Source of the DNA: JAAXKN01 sp050259615 | GTDB taxonomy: Bacteria > Bacteroidota > Ignavibacteria > Ignavibacteriales > SURF-24 | Direction of reading: 5' to 3' | Length of the DNA: 64,000 bases | NCBI GenBank assembly: GCA_050259615.1 | Contig: JBLNAZ010000170.1 | Span: 1 to 64,000, forward strand | Shown: piece by piece, positions 1 through 8,218 of the stretch | Layout of the letters: each line of letters starts with the position of its first letter | Numbering within the stretch: position 1 is the first letter of the stretch | The notes under the pieces: generated by a model | Told to the model about the DNA's origin: nothing | What the model saw: the letters and a program-made list of their open reading frames with translations, nothing else | Database searches by the model: none | Program-made: the position numbers and the translations under genes

Positions 1-2
1 TA

Positions 3-923
3 TATGCCCAGTACAGCCACCGTTTCTGGAATAAGCTGAAGCTTGGCTTCGGCCTCAGGACAGATTTTTATGATTCGGGCAGGGAGGACAACAGCATTTC
101 ACCCAGGTTCTTTACACAGCTTTCACTTTCCAGATCAACAAACCTGAATTTCAGCTTGGGGGTTTACAGGCAGACACCGAACGACCTGTGGAATTCCTTA
201 AACCCGGCAAACGAAAGGCTTAAACACATCAGGAGCGACCAGATAACCTTCGGACTCGACCAGAGCCTGTCTGATGATACAAAACTGACACTTGAAGGTT
301 TTTATAAAGTTTACCGCGACTACCCTGTAAGCACTCAGAGGCCATATCTCGTAATGTCGAATACCGGAGCGGGCTTTGCCGGCGTTGACGACAACTTTGC
401 GTCTTTCGGCCTGGATTCGCTCGTTAATATGGGAAAAGGCTGGGTAAAAGGGGTGGAGTTCTCAATCCAGAAAAGGTTTTCAGACAGCCCATTCTGGGGT
501 GCCTTTAACCTGACGTGGAGTAAAGCAACTTTTGAAGGGCTGGATAATATCGAACGCTCCGGCAGTTACGACCAGACCTGGATCATGCACCTGGCACTCG
601 GTTATATTTTGGATGAAAAGTGGGAAATAGATTTTAAGTTCCGTTTTGCAAGCGGCATTCCTTATACTCCCTTCGACATGAACGGAAAGCAGGAGCCCTC
701 ATTGTACAACTCCGTCCGCCTGGAGGAACAGCACAGCCTGGATATGAGGCTCGATAGGAAATGGGATTTCGGCGGCTGGAAATTAAGAACTTACCTGGAC
801 GTACAGAACTTATATAACCATAAGGCAAGAACAATGATCCGCTGGGAGAAAACTGAAAACAGGATAGCCAACGACCCCATTCTGGGCATTGTTCCTTCGG
901 TTGGCATCAGCCTCGAATTCTGA
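3..923 (+). CDS. TonB-dependent receptor, C-terminal barrel (5' truncated)
   Basis: The reading frame is already open at base 3 and runs without a stop to TGA at 921-923, so the gene begins outside the window. A TTG at 156 is only an internal codon. The translated part is a run of amphipathic beta-strands with aromatic girdles, as in the 22-strand barrel of TonB-dependent outer-membrane receptors. It includes a YLDVQNLYN motif near the end, which is typical of the last strands of these receptors, and it ends in Phe, the usual C-terminal residue for barrel insertion. The substrate cannot be told because the plug domain is missing. A terminator-like hairpin follows 50 bases downstream. Confidence 0.8.
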   Translation, partial: YAQYSHRFWNKLKLGFGLRTDFYDSGREDNSISPRFFTQLSLSRSTNLNFSLGVYRQTPNDLWNSLNPANERLKHIRSDQITFGLDQSLSDDTKLTLEGFYKVYRDYPVSTQRPYLVMSNTGAGFAGVDDNFASFGLDSLVNMGKGWVKGVEFSIQKRFSDSPFWGAFNLTWSKATFEGLDNIERSGSYDQTWIMHLALGYILDEKWEIDFKFRFASGIPYTPFDMNGKQEPSLYNSVRLEEQHSLDMRLDRKWDFGGWKLRTYLDVQNLYNHKARTMIRWEKTENRIANDPILGIVPSVGISLEF

Positions 924-970
924 AGTCTCGCCTTTTCAAGCAGGACATAAATCTTAACAAGGGGAAATTC

Positions 971-1006
971 AGGTCGACCTTTACTTTAAGGTCGGCCTTT
1001 GCTTTA
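971..1006 (+). terminator. Hairpin after the TonB receptor gene
   Basis: A perfect 10-base-pair stem (971-980 with 989-998, one G.T pair) and an 8-base loop are followed by TTTGCTTT. The T run is interrupted, so this is a plausible but not strong intrinsic terminator. Confidence 0.55.
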
Positions 1007-1079
1007 AGGTCAAAACTTTCACTTTTGACTTTTGGAATTGCGCTCCTTAGATTTATGCATCAAAAAATCAAGTTTACTA

Positions 1080-4000
1080 TTGAAGCTTTTCCTTAAATAT
1101 CTTTTTTCCCTACTTATTGTAATCTGTACCGGCAGTAATAAGCTTTTCGCACAGGAAAATTATTCCACTTATGTTGTCACTGATACAATCCAGGTCAATT
1201 TGAGGAATATTTATCCTCTTTCAGCACTGAGCATTGTGCCATTCAGCGAGACAATAAAGCTTAAAGGGGAAATACTGAAGCCCGGGCAGTACAGGGTTTC
1301 CTATCCTGAGGCTTATATCTCCTTGTCCGACTCGCTGAAGGCTTCATTGCTGGATACGGTGATTATTACCTACAGGACTTACAGGACAACTTTTCAGAAG
1401 GAGTATAAAAGAAGGAGCCTGGAAACAAGAATTGAAAAAGATTCGCGAGATACTCTCAGGATTTTAAAAACAGAAAACGCCATCTTAAGCCCGGAATCCA
1501 TTTTTGGCAGGGACCTTCAAAAAAGCGGCACGCTGGTCAGGGGTTTTACTGTAGGCACGACCAGGGACCTGACCTTAAACAGCGGCTTAAGGCTTCAGCT
1601 TTCAGGAAAGCTTTCAGAAAATATTGAAATTGTAGCAGCCTTGTCGGATGAGAACATCCCGATTCAGCCCGAGGGAAATACTGAAAGGCTGGATGAACTG
1701 GATAAGGTCTTCATAGAGCTCAGGCATCCGAACGCAACTGGAACCTTCGGCGATTACGACTTTGGAAGCAGAATCGGAGAATTTGGGGCGGTATCAAGAA
1801 AACTGCAGGGACTGAAGTCGGAATTGAATTTTGAGAAGTATAAAGGCAGCGTTGCTATTGCAAATTCAAAAGGCAAGTTTAACTCTAACCAGTTTATAGG
1901 CGGCGAAGGCGTTCAGGGCCCTTACCAGCTCTCAGGCACCGGCAATGAGAGGGACATAATTGTAATTGCAGGAAGTGAAAGGGTTTATGTAGACGGGGAA
2001 GTAATGAAAAGAGGGGAGAATAACGATTATACGATCGATTATTCAACTTCCCAGGTTACTTTTACACCGAAAAGGCTTATTACCTCCGAAAGCCGGATTG
2101 TAATTGATTTTGAATATTCCGACAGGCGCTTTGCCAGAAGCTTTTTCGGATCGGGCTTTCAGACCAGCCAGCTGGATAAAAAACTGAATATAAGCCTGGG
2201 GTTTTTCAGGGAAGGTGACAACCAGGATGCCCCGATTGATGTTTCCATCTCGGACTCGGACAGAAAAATTCTTGAACAGGCAGGAAGCGACCCATACGCA
2301 GCCTCAAAGTCTGGTGTCCAGCTTGCGCAGGCTGATTCAGCTGGAAACATAAGGGGTGCTTATTCCAGTGTTGATACACTCATTAACGCGTCGCCTTTTA
2401 CCTATTATGTTTATAATCCGGGAATAGGGCGCTACAATGTAAACTTCAGCTTTATAGGAGCGGGTAAGGGCGACTATGAAAAAGAAAGCCTCGGAAAGTA
2501 CAGGTTTTCCGGTAAAGGCAAAGGAAGCTACCTGCCGCTGATATTTCTTCCGATGCCTGAACTAAGGCAGATGGGAAATATGGTGCTGGAAGTACTGCCT
2601 TATAACGGCGTGAGCTTAAGCCTGGAGCTTTCAGGAAGCATTCTCGACCGGAACCGTTTTTCGACAATAGATAATAAAGATAATTTTGGTTCAGCAAGAA
2701 ATATTCTCTTCCAGTTGAAACCCCGTGATATTGAACTCTTCGGAAGCAGCCTGGGTAAGTTCGGACTTAATTATAAAGACAGGTTCATTCAGAAGAAGTT
2801 TTCAACTCTGGACCGCATAAATGGGGTGGAATTTAACCGCAGCTACGACATTCCGGATTTTGCAAATAACAGGGATGAGGAGCTAAGAGAGGCCGGATTA
2901 AATTATCAGCTTGGAAATACCTTAAATGCCGATTTTATGTACGGGCACCTTAAAAGGGAGAACGTGCTGAGTTCCGACCGCTACTTAAGCAGCTTCAAAC
3001 TGAGTGATAAAGACAAGTACAATGTGGAATATCACCTGGATTACGTGAGTTCCAATAATCCCTTTTCCAACAGCAGATGGCTTAGGCAGAGCGCAGGTTC
3101 ATACTATATTTTATGGAATAAAATAAAGCCGGCAATTGACTTTGTCTCAGAAAATAAAACGGGCCTTACTGGAGCCTCCGATTCTCTTTTATTCGGGAGC
3201 ACCAATTATTCAGAAGTTACTCCGTCGCTGGAGTTTATGAATTTGGGAGGATTAAATTTCCAGACGCAGTATTCCTTCAGAGTCGACTTAAGGCCTTTGG
3301 GAGAGGTAATTGAACGTGAATCGAGGTCTTTTACACAATCGTATAATCTTACGTACCGCGGCATAAAGGAATTTAGCAGTTCGCTGAGCTTTGTATTAAG
3401 GGATAAAAAGTACACACCTGTTTTCAGGGCCAGGGGGTTCTCAGACAACCAGACAATTTTAGTCCGCTCGCAGTCGCGCCTGAGCCTTTGGAACCAGCTT
3501 GTTACGGGGGACATGTTCTACGAGGGATCGACTCAAAGGGCTTCCAGGCTTCAGCGCGTGTTTATAAAAGTACCGCAGGGTACGGGCAGCTACAAGTATC
3601 TTGGCGACCTGAACAAAAACGGGGTGGCCGATGAGGATGAGTTTGCTCTTACCTTGTATGACGGCGATTATATCGTAACAACCCTTCCAACCGATCAGCT
3701 CTTCCCGGTTGTGGACCTCAAGCTGAACTCAAGGTGGAAAGTAAACTTAAGCCGGTTATTCAATAAAAACACGCTTGCCGGTTTCTTCCTTTCCCCGGTT
3801 TCGAGTGAAACTTTCTTAAGGATTGAGGAAAACAGCACTGAAACGGACTTCAGGAAAATATACCTCCTCCATTTTTCCCATTTCCTGAACGATTCAACCA
3901 CAATAAGGGGAAGCAACCTCTTTCAGCAGGATTTCTTTCTCTTTGAAAACAGCAGTGAATTGTCTTTCCGTTTCAGGTACCTGCAGACCAGAAATCTATA

Positions 4001-4553
4001 CCAGTACAGCGGCGGTCTGGAAAGAGGCTATAACAGGGAGAGGAGCCTCAGAATCAGGATGAAACTGATAGAGGAAATAAGCAATCAGACTGACTTTATA
4101 AATACGAGCGATAATTTAATCTCAATGGGAAGCTTTAACCGATCAAGGACGCTTACCGGAAACAGCATATCTACAGACTTTTCCTACAGACCGTTAAAGA
4201 CGATTGAAGCCGGGTTTAAGTTTACCTTTGGAAGAGTAGAAGATTTTCTGCCCAAAACTCCAACAGTAATAGATCAGAATTCACAGGTCCTCAGGTTTAC
4301 TCTGTCCTTTGCAGGAACGGGCAGAATGCGTCTGGAGTTCGAACGCAATGAGCTTTTGGCAAATACGCTGGCAAACTATATTCCTTTTGAAATGACAAAA
4401 GGGAATTCCACTGGGAAAAATTACTTCTGGAGGTTCAACTTCGACTACCGTTTTACGGGCAACCTGCAGTCCACAATCGGCTACGACGGCCGCCAGCAGG
4501 GAAAAGGAAAAGTAGTACACACGGCAAGGGCCGAGGTGAGGGCCTTTTTTTAA
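1080..4553 (+). CDS. Large outer-membrane beta-barrel protein, function unknown
   Basis: About 1157 residues. I chose the TTG at 1080 because it gives a clean signal peptide (MKLFLKYLFSLLIVIC, ending near LFAQ). An earlier in-frame TTG at 1032 would add 16 residues in front of it, and neither start has a strong ribosome site. After the signal peptide comes a soluble beta-rich domain. From about residue 150 there is a conserved-looking stretch (RGFTVG, LNSGLRLQL, IQPEGN), then long alternating beta-strands to the C-terminus, ending in Phe-Phe. A DxNxNGxxDxDEF calcium-loop-like motif is encoded at about 3604-3645. The overall pattern recalls surface proteins related to the gliding/type IX secretion protein SprA, but that link is only an impression. 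No neighbour indicates a role. Confidence 0.65.
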   Translation: MKLFLKYLFSLLIVICTGSNKLFAQENYSTYVVTDTIQVNLRNIYPLSALSIVPFSETIKLKGEILKPGQYRVSYPEAYISLSDSLKASLLDTVIITYRTYRTTFQKEYKRRSLETRIEKDSRDTLRILKTENAILSPESIFGRDLQKSGTLVRGFTVGTTRDLTLNSGLRLQLSGKLSENIEIVAALSDENIPIQPEGNTERLDELDKVFIELRHPNATGTFGDYDFGSRIGEFGAVSRKLQGLKSELNFEKYKGSVAIANSKGKFNSNQFIGGEGVQGPYQLSGTGNERDIIVIAGSERVYVDGEVMKRGENNDYTIDYSTSQVTFTPKRLITSESRIVIDFEYSDRRFARSFFGSGFQTSQLDKKLNISLGFFREGDNQDAPIDVSISDSDRKILEQAGSDPYAASKSGVQLAQADSAGNIRGAYSSVDTLINASPFTYYVYNPGIGRYNVNFSFIGAGKGDYEKESLGKYRFSGKGKGSYLPLIFLPMPELRQMGNMVLEVLPYNGVSLSLELSGSILDRNRFSTIDNKDNFGSARNILFQLKPRDIELFGSSLGKFGLNYKDRFIQKKFSTLDRINGVEFNRSYDIPDFANNRDEELREAGLNYQLGNTLNADFMYGHLKRENVLSSDRYLSSFKLSDKDKYNVEYHLDYVSSNNPFSNSRWLRQSAGSYYILWNKIKPAIDFVSENKTGLTGASDSLLFGSTNYSEVTPSLEFMNLGGLNFQTQYSFRVDLRPLGEVIERESRSFTQSYNLTYRGIKEFSSSLSFVLRDKKYTPVFRARGFSDNQTILVRSQSRLSLWNQLVTGDMFYEGSTQRASRLQRVFIKVPQGTGSYKYLGDLNKNGVADEDEFALTLYDGDYIVTTLPTDQLFPVVDLKLNSRWKVNLSRLFNKNTLAGFFLSPVSSETFLRIEENSTETDFRKIYLLHFSHFLNDSTTIRGSNLFQQDFFLFENSSELSFRFRYLQTRNLYQYSGGLERGYNRERSLRIRMKLIEEISNQTDFINTSDNLISMGSFNRSRTLTGNSISTDFSYRPLKTIEAGFKFTFGRVEDFLPKTPTVIDQNSQVLRFTLSFAGTGRMRLEFERNELLANTLANYIPFEMTKGNSTGKNYFWRFNFDYRFTGNLQSTIGYDGRQQGKGKVVHTARAEVRAFF

Positions 4554-4672
4554 GGGGGGGGAATGCCCTGACTTCAGCCTAAGGCGCCTTTGAAAGGAAT
4601 TTTTCAGGCTGAATGTATTTTACCGGCTGAATGTAATATTAATCCGGGCACATCTTTATTTACGGACAAAGG

Positions 4673-5404
4673 CTAATTATCTGCTTTAATCTGATCGATC
4701 AGAGAAACGATTTTTTCGCAAAACTCCTGGAGCTCACTTTTCTTTAGCGTACTTTCAGGCCTGGCAAGCATATTTTCAACGTGCTCGCTTAAAAGGGTAA
4801 GGCGGGAGTATCCAATAGTGCCTCCGATGCCCCGCAGTTCGTGCACCATGTGCCTGAGCTGCAGATAATTTCCCAGTTCCAGAAAGTTAATAATATCATT
4901 TTTCCTCAGGTCAGCCGTTCTTAAGAAAAGCTTGACCATTGAAACCCTGATTTCAATTTCAGACCTCTCCGAGAGCTGTTCGCTTTCTTTTCTATCCTTT
5001 TCATCGCCGAAGAGCTTTTTTGCTTTCATTTCTGAAAGCACCTTTTCACCCCAGATTTCCTCAAATGTCTGAATAATTTCTTTTTTCTTCAGAGGCTTGA
5101 AGAGAACCTTGGCAGCACCCATGGCCATCAGGTCGTCTATATCCTTCTGGTTGTTGAGCGAAGTAATTACAACCACCGGGATCTGTTTTGTCTGCTCCAT
5201 AGATTTAATTACTTTCAGCGTGTCATAGCCGTTCATTCCCGGCATGTTCAGGTCCAGAAAAACAAAATCGGGTTTTTCTTCGAGTGTGTTTTTAATTCCC
5301 AGAAGTCCGTTATTGCAGGTTACAACTTCAATGTTGAAATCTTCGAAAAATGTCTTCATTACTTTTCTGATGATATCGGAATCATCAACGATAAGTATTC
5401 TCAA
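4673..5404 (-). CDS. Response regulator with C-terminal HPt domain
   Basis: This 243-residue protein has an N-terminal receiver domain (about 1-120) with acidic D7/D8, phospho-acceptor D51, T81 and K103, all canonical. A charged linker follows, then an all-helical HPt domain (about 150-240) with the phospho-acceptor H188 in HELRGIGGTIG. It could therefore take phosphate on Asp and pass or store it on His within a phosphorelay. There is no output domain, so it presumably signals by protein contact. The start is TTG at 5404, supported by GGAGGA about 9 bases upstream. It follows cydAB on the same strand but is separated from it by a terminator, so it is probably a separate unit. No partner kinase is present in the window. 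Confidence 0.85.
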   Translation of the reverse strand: MRILIVDDSDIIRKVMKTFFEDFNIEVVTCNNGLLGIKNTLEEKPDFVFLDLNMPGMNGYDTLKVIKSMEQTKQIPVVVITSLNNQKDIDDLMAMGAAKVLFKPLKKKEIIQTFEEIWGEKVLSEMKAKKLFGDEKDRKESEQLSERSEIEIRVSMVKLFLRTADLRKNDIINFLELGNYLQLRHMVHELRGIGGTIGYSRLTLLSEHVENMLARPESTLKKSELQEFCEKIVSLIDQIKADN

Positions 5405-5543
5405 TTAAACTATCCTCCGCCAAGTTTGCAATTAACCGGTAAAAATATGGTTCAATTATAAGGAGAAAATATTTAATTGTACACTAATCTTTTATAAAAA
5501 TGAGGATAAAAATTAAAGACCGGCTCTTGAGAGTAAAAGCGTG

Positions 5544-5580
5544 CTTAAAAAAACTCCCTGGAGTTAAAAACCAGGGAGCA
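5544..5580 (-). terminator. Intrinsic terminator of cydAB
   Basis: An 8-bp perfect stem (5554-5561 with 5571-5578) with a 9-base loop. Read on the minus strand it is followed by seven T residues (A run 5547-5553 on the plus strand). It lies just past the cydB stop. Confidence 0.85.
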
Positions 5581-5589
5581 CGAATTTTA

Positions 5590-6606
5590 TCAGTAGCTTG
5601 TCTGGTTAAGCTTTACTTTGCCCCTGAATATCCAGTGGATGCTGGCAGTATAGCCCAGAACAAAAGGCAGACCGATGATGGCTACAATCAGCATTATCAT
5701 AAGAGTTTTCTGCGATGATGCAGCGTTATAGATATCGAGGCTGTTTACAGGATTCGGATTGGAAATAACCATATGGGGGAATATTCCAATTGCAAATAGT
5801 ATTAAAAGCATCAATATACTTGCCGAAGAAGATAAAAAGGCGTTAAAATCCCTGCCATGATAAATTTCCCTTGGAATGTTTGCAATTGCGAGCATATTCA
5901 ACAGGGCAACGACAAACAGGTAAGGGTATGACTTAAAATGATCGGCCATATGGGGCAGATAAATAAGCGTAGCCATGGTTGTAGCGACGTAGCAGATGAC
6001 AAAAAAGATAATAGTATTGTTTACCCATCCCCGGATTTTCTCATGCATACTTCCTTCGGTCTTCATAACGCCGTAAATTGCCCCGTGCATCATAAAAAGA
6101 GCTACAGTTGTAATGCCGACCAGAATGGCAAAAGGGTTTAGCAGTGTAAAGAAAGTTCCTGTAAATTCTTTTGTTGGAGCCAGCGGTATACCGAAGGCAA
6201 TATTGCCGAGGGCAACCCCCATCAAAAAAGCAATAAAAATGCTTGCTGCGCTGAAGGCTGTATCCCACATCCGGCGCCACCACAGCATAGGTTCTTTGCT
6301 TCTGAATTCTATGGCAACAGCGCGGAAGATCAAAGCAAAAAGCAGCAGCATAAAAGCAGTGTAGAAACCCGAGAAGACGGTTGCATATACCTCGGGGAAT
6401 GCCGCAAACAGGGCTCCTCCGCTTGTAACGAGCCAGACCTCGTTTCCGTCCCAGACAGGTCCAATTGAATTTAACATCACTCTTCTTTCCTCATCTGTTT
6501 TTGTAAACAGATGCAGGGCTCCGATGCCGAGGTCGAAACCATCCAGGACAGCATAACCCGAAATCAGAGCGCCTATTAATAGAAACCAAACTATATTCAA
6601 ATCCAT
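5590..6606 (-). CDS. cydB: Cytochrome bd ubiquinol oxidase subunit II
   Basis: This 338-residue, highly hydrophobic protein has about eight transmembrane segments. The N-terminus (LIGALISGYAVLDGFDLG) is the conserved first helix of CydB, and the GPVWDGNEVWLV motif is diagnostic. With CydA it forms the quinol oxidase that reduces oxygen to water without pumping protons and has high oxygen affinity. It lies 37 bases downstream of cydA on the same strand and is followed by a strong terminator, so the two genes form an operon. No short cydX-like frame was recognised. The oxidase suggests microaerobic growth or defence of anaerobic metabolism against oxygen. Confidence 0.95.
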   Translation of the reverse strand: MDLNIVWFLLIGALISGYAVLDGFDLGIGALHLFTKTDEERRVMLNSIGPVWDGNEVWLVTSGGALFAAFPEVYATVFSGFYTAFMLLLFALIFRAVAIEFRSKEPMLWWRRMWDTAFSAASIFIAFLMGVALGNIAFGIPLAPTKEFTGTFFTLLNPFAILVGITTVALFMMHGAIYGVMKTEGSMHEKIRGWVNNTIIFFVICYVATTMATLIYLPHMADHFKSYPYLFVVALLNMLAIANIPREIYHGRDFNAFLSSSASILMLLILFAIGIFPHMVISNPNPVNSLDIYNAASSQKTLMIMLIVAIIGLPFVLGYTASIHWIFRGKVKLNQTSY

Positions 6607-6643
6607 TTATACTCCGTTAGCAAGTTTATATTTCAAGAAAAAA

Positions 6644-8011
6644 TTAAGTGAAAAGTTCCTGCTGTCTGTCATATTCCGACTTCATTTCTTCAGGATTTTC
6701 AGGTCCGTGCTTTATTTTACGGTCCAGCAGGTAAATAAAGAGAATAAAAAGCAGAGCATATATAAATGTAAAAAGGATAAGCGAAAACAGTATCTGTCCG
6801 GCAGCAACAGCCTTGGAAAGCCCTTCGGAAGTTCTTAAAAGCCCGTAGACAACCCAGGGCTGGCGACCGACCTCAGCAGAAAACCATCCGAGCTGGTTGG
6901 CTGCCTGAGGAAGCAGAACTGAAGCAACAAGAATTCTGAGCCACCACTTATTCAGGTAGAGTTTTTTCTTCCACAATAAGAACAGGCTTACGAGACTGAT
7001 AAGAATGAGTGTCATGCCTATTGCAACCATGAGGTGATATGTCTGGAATACGAAATTTACGGGCGGAAGATCCTCCTTTTTGAAGGCATTCAGTCCTGTA
7101 ACAGGTTTTGTTGCATCGCCGTGGACAAGAAAGCTTAAAAGTCCGGGAATCTGAATTCCGTATTTAACCTGCTGGTTTTTCTCATCCACCCATCCGAAAA
7201 GGTGCATGTTTGCGGGAGCAAGCGAGTCGAAATGTGCCTCAAAGGCTGCAAGCTTTGCCGGCTGTGTAGAGCTTACCTGGGCTGCGCTCTGATGGCCGGT
7301 TAAAAGCTGAAACAGCGATGCAAAAACTGCAAGCCCTAGTCCTACTTTAAGAGAAAACCTTGCAAAGTCGACATGTTTATTTTTAAGTAGGTAGAATGCG
7401 CTTACGCTTATTACCAGAAATGCCCCGGCCTGCCATGCTCCTGATAAAGTATGTGATAACCTCTGAACGGAGGAAGGGTTAAAAACCATCTGCCAGAAGT
7501 CCGTAATCTCGGCTCTTGCAAGGAGGCCATGGCCTACAATATGATATCCTGCGGGTGTCTGCTGCCAGGAATTTGCAACGATGATCCAGACGGCGCTCAT
7601 CATTGACCCGAGTGAAACCATAAGGGTTGAAAAGAAGTGCAGCTTTGGCGAAACCCTGTCCCATCCGAATACTAAAATAGCCAGAAAGCCCGATTCAAGG
7701 AAGAACGCAAAGATACCCTCCGAGGCCAGAGCGCTTCCAAATACGTCCCCCACGTAGCGGGAGTATGCGGCCCAATTGGTACCAAATTCAAATTCCATTA
7801 CAATTCCCGTGGCAACACCCATTGCAAACATAAGAGAAAATACTTTAACCCAGAACTTGGTTACCTCCTCGTACATTTTGTTTTTGGTCTTGAGGTACAT
7901 GCCCTCCATAATTACCAGTATAAGACCAAGTCCTATGCTCATGGGAGGGAATATATAATGAAATGCCAGTGTAAAGGCGAACTGTATTCTTGCAAGTAAT
8001 GCTGTGTCCAT
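6644..8011 (-). CDS. cydA: Cytochrome bd ubiquinol oxidase subunit I
   Basis: This 455-residue membrane protein carries the quinol site and haems b558, b595 and d. H18 and H187 (in RLSHTLSGAWQ) match the haem-ligand histidines of known CydA proteins, and GRQPW is the family signature. Its length fits the short Q-loop type rather than the longer enterobacterial form. AGGAT lies about 8 bases before the ATG at 8011. It is the first gene of cydAB. The upstream 200 bases hold no gene apart from the terminator of the neighbouring peptidase. Confidence 0.95.
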   Translation of the reverse strand: MDTALLARIQFAFTLAFHYIFPPMSIGLGLILVIMEGMYLKTKNKMYEEVTKFWVKVFSLMFAMGVATGIVMEFEFGTNWAAYSRYVGDVFGSALASEGIFAFFLESGFLAILVFGWDRVSPKLHFFSTLMVSLGSMMSAVWIIVANSWQQTPAGYHIVGHGLLARAEITDFWQMVFNPSSVQRLSHTLSGAWQAGAFLVISVSAFYLLKNKHVDFARFSLKVGLGLAVFASLFQLLTGHQSAAQVSSTQPAKLAAFEAHFDSLAPANMHLFGWVDEKNQQVKYGIQIPGLLSFLVHGDATKPVTGLNAFKKEDLPPVNFVFQTYHLMVAIGMTLILISLVSLFLLWKKKLYLNKWWLRILVASVLLPQAANQLGWFSAEVGRQPWVVYGLLRTSEGLSKAVAAGQILFSLILFTFIYALLFILFIYLLDRKIKHGPENPEEMKSEYDRQQELFT

Positions 8012-8157
8012 TAAAATATCCTGTGTTATTGTTGAAAGAGATATTTAAGTGCCCTGTGAACACTAAGTTTTGCATAAGATTAAAGAAAATATCAGGAAAA
8101 TTCAACTGTTTTTTTGATTTAAAATGATGAGGTTCGGGGGTTTATGCTCCAGGAAGT

Positions 8158-8192
8158 AAAAAAAAAGGGACTGATCAGGCTGATCCGTCCCT
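8158..8192 (-). terminator. Intrinsic terminator of the S9 peptidase gene
   Basis: On the minus strand a stem GGGAC-GATCA pairs with TGATC-GTCCC (8167-8191, one internal mismatch) and is followed by nine T residues (A run 8158-8166 on the plus strand), just downstream of the peptidase stop. Confidence 0.8.
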
Positions 8193-8218
8193 TTCCCATT
8201 AAAATATTCAGATATTTC

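Noticed and set aside
4554..4672. CAGCCT/AGGCTG pairing between the convergent barrel and REC-HPt genes taken as a terminator
   Set aside because: The loop is long and no T run follows on either strand.
5500..5718. A 72-residue plus-strand frame opposite the end of cydB, considered as a cydX-like gene
   Set aside because: It crosses the cydAB terminator and the antisense of cydB, has no transmembrane helix and no ribosome site.
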